From a virus, in the IMG/VR virus record IMGVR_UViG_3300020214_002438, positions 1 through 22,166 of that record: DNA of 22,166 nt; one strand, 5' to 3'. Made by a program: the position numbers and the translations under genes. This document shows positions 19,956-22,166 of the stretch, piece after piece. Position 1 is the first letter of the stretch. Every line of letters begins with the position of its first letter. The notes beneath the pieces are model-generated. The model did not search any database. It saw only the letters and a program-made list of their open reading frames with translations, and had not been told where the DNA came from.

Positions 19956-21269
19956 ATGATGGAAGAAGTCGATTGGGAGAAGGTGCTGGAGTGGCTCCAG
20001 CCGAAAAAACCCATGTTTTGCCCAGAGGAGCCTTCGTTGACGCAGAAGGTTTTTCTCAGGACGAACTGCCTTGAGGGCCTCTTCGGGGGCGCCGCGGGAG
20101 GTGGAAAATCGTCCGCCCTGCTCATGGCGGCCATGCAGTACCTCGATGTGCCCGGCTATTCGGCGATCCTGTTCAGGCGCACCTTCGCCGACCTGGCGTT
20201 GCCCGGGGCGCTCATGGACAGGTTCCGTGGCTGGATAGCCGTGCACGAGAACGTGCACTGGAACAGCAACACCTACGTGGCCACCTTCCCGTCGGGGGCG
20301 AGAATATCGTTCGGATACCTCAACAACCAGAACGACTACCTCAGGTACAAGGGCTCCGAGTTCCAGTTCATCGGCATGGACGAGGCCACCGAGATAAGGG
20401 AGAACGACTATCGCTACCTGTTCTCCCGCCTCAGGAGACCGTCGACGGGCCCCCTCTCCCTGGTGCCGTTGAGGATGAGGGCGGCCTCCAACCCCGCCCC
20501 CAACTGGGTGAGACAGAGGTTCATCGTCGAGGGAACGGATTCGGGGAGGGTCTTCGTGCCCTCGAAGCTGACGGACAACCCCGGCATCGACGTCGAGTCC
20601 TACCGGATAGCGCTCGCCTCGCTGGACCCGCTCCAGAGGAGAAGGCTGGAGGAGGGCGACTGGTGGGCGACGACGCTCGGAACGATGTTCGACAGGACGT
20701 CGTTCGTGGTGATCGACTCCAGCGAGGTCCCCAAGATGGGCCCGACGGCGAGGGCCGTGAGGTTTTGGGACTTGGCCGCGACCGAGCCGAGCGCATCGAA
20801 CCCCGACCCGGACTGGACGGTCGGAACCCTCATGCTCTTCGAGGACGGGGTCGCCTACGTGCTCGACGTGAAGAGGGCGAGGGTGAAGGGCGACAAGGTT
20901 GAGCAGCTGGTCGCGCAAACCGCCTCCGAGGACGGGCCCGCCGTGTCCGTGCGAATGGAGCAGGAGCCGGGTTCCTCTGGCAAGGCGCTCGTCGACCAGT
21001 ACTCAAGGTACGTCGTTCCGGGGTACGACTTCATCGGAATAAGGTCCACCGGGGACAAGGTGACGAGGGCGAGACCGTTCTCCGCCGCCGCCGCCAACGG
21101 GAACGTCAGGGTCATCAGGGCGCCCTGGATGACCGACTGGCTTGACGAGTTCTCGTCCTTTCCCGAGGCCAAAGTTCACGACGACCAGGTTGACTCCGCC
21201 GTCGGCGCATACATGTTCCTGGCAGGTTTGGGCTTGCCATTTAGGAGAGCCGCCACTATCCTCGTGTGA
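19956..21269 (+). CDS. terL: Terminase large subunit (ATPase plus nuclease), 437 aa
   Basis: The packaging motor: cuts concatemeric DNA and pumps it through the portal. Walker A is G-G-A-A-G-G-G-K-S (Lys51). Walker B is F-Q-F-I-G-M-D-E (Asp141, Glu142), followed by A-T-E. The C-terminal RNase H-like nuclease has three acidic motifs: F-W-D-L-A-A-T (Asp272), R-M-E-Q-E-P-G-S-S-G (Glu335) and K-V-H-D-D-Q-V-D-S (Asp409/Asp410/Asp413). Length is normal for the family. It is transcribed divergently from the portal and heads an operon with recombination-type genes, not head genes, an uncommon layout. No small terminase is visible in the window. Arg is mostly AGG. Confidence 0.96.
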   Translation: MMEEVDWEKVLEWLQPKKPMFCPEEPSLTQKVFLRTNCLEGLFGGAAGGGKSSALLMAAMQYLDVPGYSAILFRRTFADLALPGALMDRFRGWIAVHENVHWNSNTYVATFPSGARISFGYLNNQNDYLRYKGSEFQFIGMDEATEIRENDYRYLFSRLRRPSTGPLSLVPLRMRAASNPAPNWVRQRFIVEGTDSGRVFVPSKLTDNPGIDVESYRIALASLDPLQRRRLEEGDWWATTLGTMFDRTSFVVIDSSEVPKMGPTARAVRFWDLAATEPSASNPDPDWTVGTLMLFEDGVAYVLDVKRARVKGDKVEQLVAQTASEDGPAVSVRMEQEPGSSGKALVDQYSRYVVPGYDFIGIRSTGDKVTRARPFSAAAANGNVRVIRAPWMTDWLDEFSSFPEAKVHDDQVDSAVGAYMFLAGLGLPFRRAATILV

Positions 21270-21295
21270 ACTACGTAGCGAGGAGTAAGTGACAC

Positions 21296-21811
21296 ATGCC
21301 CAACGAGACCAGCAAGATTGCGTCGCTCGTGAACGAGGTCATCAGCAGGCTGATGGCGATAGACGCGGAGACGAGGAGCCTGGCCAACGATTCCGTGACC
21401 GTCGAATCGGCGTGCTCGGACCTGTCTGAGCTCAACCGCCTCAAGCTCGAGGTGTCGGTGCTGTACGACTCCTCGGTGGCGATAGTCGCCGAAAAGATGG
21501 CCGACCTCCCCGAGGTCGTCCTCGCCGACGGCACGAAGCTCGAGAAGAGGACCTCCTACGACAGGAAGTCATGGAAGCACGACGAGCTCGCCGACGTGGT
21601 GTCCAGGCGAATCGTCCAACTCTCTACGGACCTTGACACGGGCGAGGTCGGGGCGACGCCCGAAACGGTCGGCAGGGAAATGCTGAAGTACCTGCAGCCG
21701 TCGTACTGGAGGGTGAAGGCGCTCTCGGGGATCGGCGTGACCGCAGACGAGTACTGTGAGGTGTCCGAGGAAAGCAAAACCAGCGTCATCGTCAGGAGGC
21801 CAAAGGAATGA
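21296..21811 (+). CDS. Conserved-looking phage protein of unknown function, 171 aa
   Basis: The family is not named. The N-terminal 80 residues are helical and probably coiled (S-E-L-N-R-L-K-L-E-V-S-V-L-Y). The middle has L-A-D-G-T-K-L-E-K-R-T-S-Y-D-R-K-S-W-K-H-D-E-L-A and the C-terminal part M-L-K-Y-L-Q-P-S-Y-W-R-V-K-A-L. I recall similar small proteins next to recombination genes in actinobacterial phages, without being able to check. GAGGAG at 21280-21285 precedes the ATG by ten bases. The stop overlaps the next start as ATGA, so translation is coupled to the Rad52-like protein, suggesting a recombination accessory role (inference). Confidence 0.85.
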   Translation: MPNETSKIASLVNEVISRLMAIDAETRSLANDSVTVESACSDLSELNRLKLEVSVLYDSSVAIVAEKMADLPEVVLADGTKLEKRTSYDRKSWKHDELADVVSRRIVQLSTDLDTGEVGATPETVGREMLKYLQPSYWRVKALSGIGVTADEYCEVSEESKTSVIVRRPKE

Positions 21812-22166
21812 ACGGGCAAAGCAACAATCTGTACACCGCCCTTGCGGAGAACTTCCCGCAGGAGATGGAGATGACCGTCACCAAGGGCGGCACGGCGCTC
21901 ACCTATATCCCCGTCAGCGAGGTGATCAACAGGCTGAACAGGGTCCTCGGGGTGGACAAGTGGTCCTTCACCATCGTTCGTTGCGAGCGCGACGCCGCCG
22001 ACCCGGATTTCGTCGTGGCCCACGTCAGGATCGAGTACTTCGTCACGGACTTCCAGCCGATCGCCCGCGACGGTTTCGGCGGGCAGAAGATCAAGCGAAC
22101 CAAGCAGGGCCAGATACTCGACCTCGGTGACGAGTTCAAGGGCGCCATATCGGACGCCCTGAAGAA
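21808..22166 (+). CDS. Rad52-like single-strand annealing protein, N-terminal 119 aa (partial)
   Basis: Phage Rad52/22-type annealing proteins pair complementary single strands during recombination-dependent replication. The visible part has the family layout: a first helix (L-Y-T-A-L-A-E-N-F-P), T-Y-I-P-V-S-E-V-I-N-R-L-N-R-V-L-G, W-S-F-T-I-V-R, a beta strand A-H-V-R-I-E-Y-F-V, D-G-F-G-G-Q and the conserved E-F-K-G-A-I-S-D-A-L-K-K helix, where homologues have K-x-A-x-T-D-A-L-K-R. AGGAGG (21794-21799) lies eight bases before the ATG, and the ATGA overlap couples it to the gene before. The C-terminal part, often needed for partner binding, is outside the window. Confidence 0.85.
   Translation, partial: MNGQSNNLYTALAENFPQEMEMTVTKGGTALTYIPVSEVINRLNRVLGVDKWSFTIVRCERDAADPDFVVAHVRIEYFVTDFQPIARDGFGGQKIKRTKQGQILDLGDEFKGAISDALK

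Noticed and set aside
1-22166. tRNA genes, CRISPR arrays, IS elements, integrase or attachment sites
   Set aside because: No tRNA-like fold, regular spaced repeat array, transposase/integrase motif or terminal inverted repeats could be recognised; the only strong DNA repeats are the coding repeats at 300-1300.

Overview
This window is a piece of a GC-rich tailed bacteriophage (Caudoviricetes) genome, probably assembled from an uncultured phage. The head/packaging set is unambiguous: an ATPase-nuclease large terminase, an HK97-type portal fused to a MuF-like domain, and an HK97-type prohead protease. No host chromosomal genes, tRNAs, integrase, IS element or CRISPR array are visible. The host cannot be named. 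The GC-rich sequence and frequent AGG arginine codons fit many GC-rich bacteria, actinobacteria among them, but that is a guess.

Layout: a divergent promoter region at about 19.9 kb splits the window. To the right (+ strand) lie terL (19956-21269), a 171-aa protein of unknown function (21296-21811) and the 5' part of a Rad52-like single-strand-annealing protein (21808 to window end), forming a recombination/packaging operon. To the left (- strand), read from high to low coordinate, lie a small two-helix membrane protein, the portal-MuF fusion (17482-19701), an AT-rich spacer with a perfect 10-bp inverted repeat, a giant 5106-codon ORF (2075-17395), a 600-aa basic repeat protein (224-2026), a 67-aa Cys-containing protein (8-211), and the first six codons of another gene (1-18). 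The major capsid protein is not seen and probably lies just beyond position 1.

The outstanding feature is the 15.3-kb giant ORF. It begins with a complete-looking HK97-family prohead protease (His67/Ser131) in the expected place after the portal. The frame then continues for about 4900 more residues through many different modules: a conserved phage domain of unknown function, a His/Cys cluster, a Pro-rich linker, HTH segments resembling sigma-70 region 4, a coiled coil, an intact DEDDh (DnaQ-like) 3'-5' exonuclease, and helical modules of which at least two are duplicates. Modules are separated about 15 times by one short motif, roughly G-D-[AGP]-[E/x]-A-G-M-[SA]. My favoured interpretation, which is inference, is a polyprotein: the N-terminal maturation protease cuts at the AGM sites and releases about 15 products, possibly inside the prohead as cargo delivered with the DNA. 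Alternatives are an uncleaved multidomain structural protein, or nested products from internal starts, since several AGM sites carry a Shine-Dalgarno-like GGAGG five bases before the ATG.

How the genes fit together: TerL packages DNA through the portal; the protease matures the prohead; the highly basic repeat protein next to it could be a scaffold, decoration or internal DNA-binding protein; the + strand operon supplies recombination functions.
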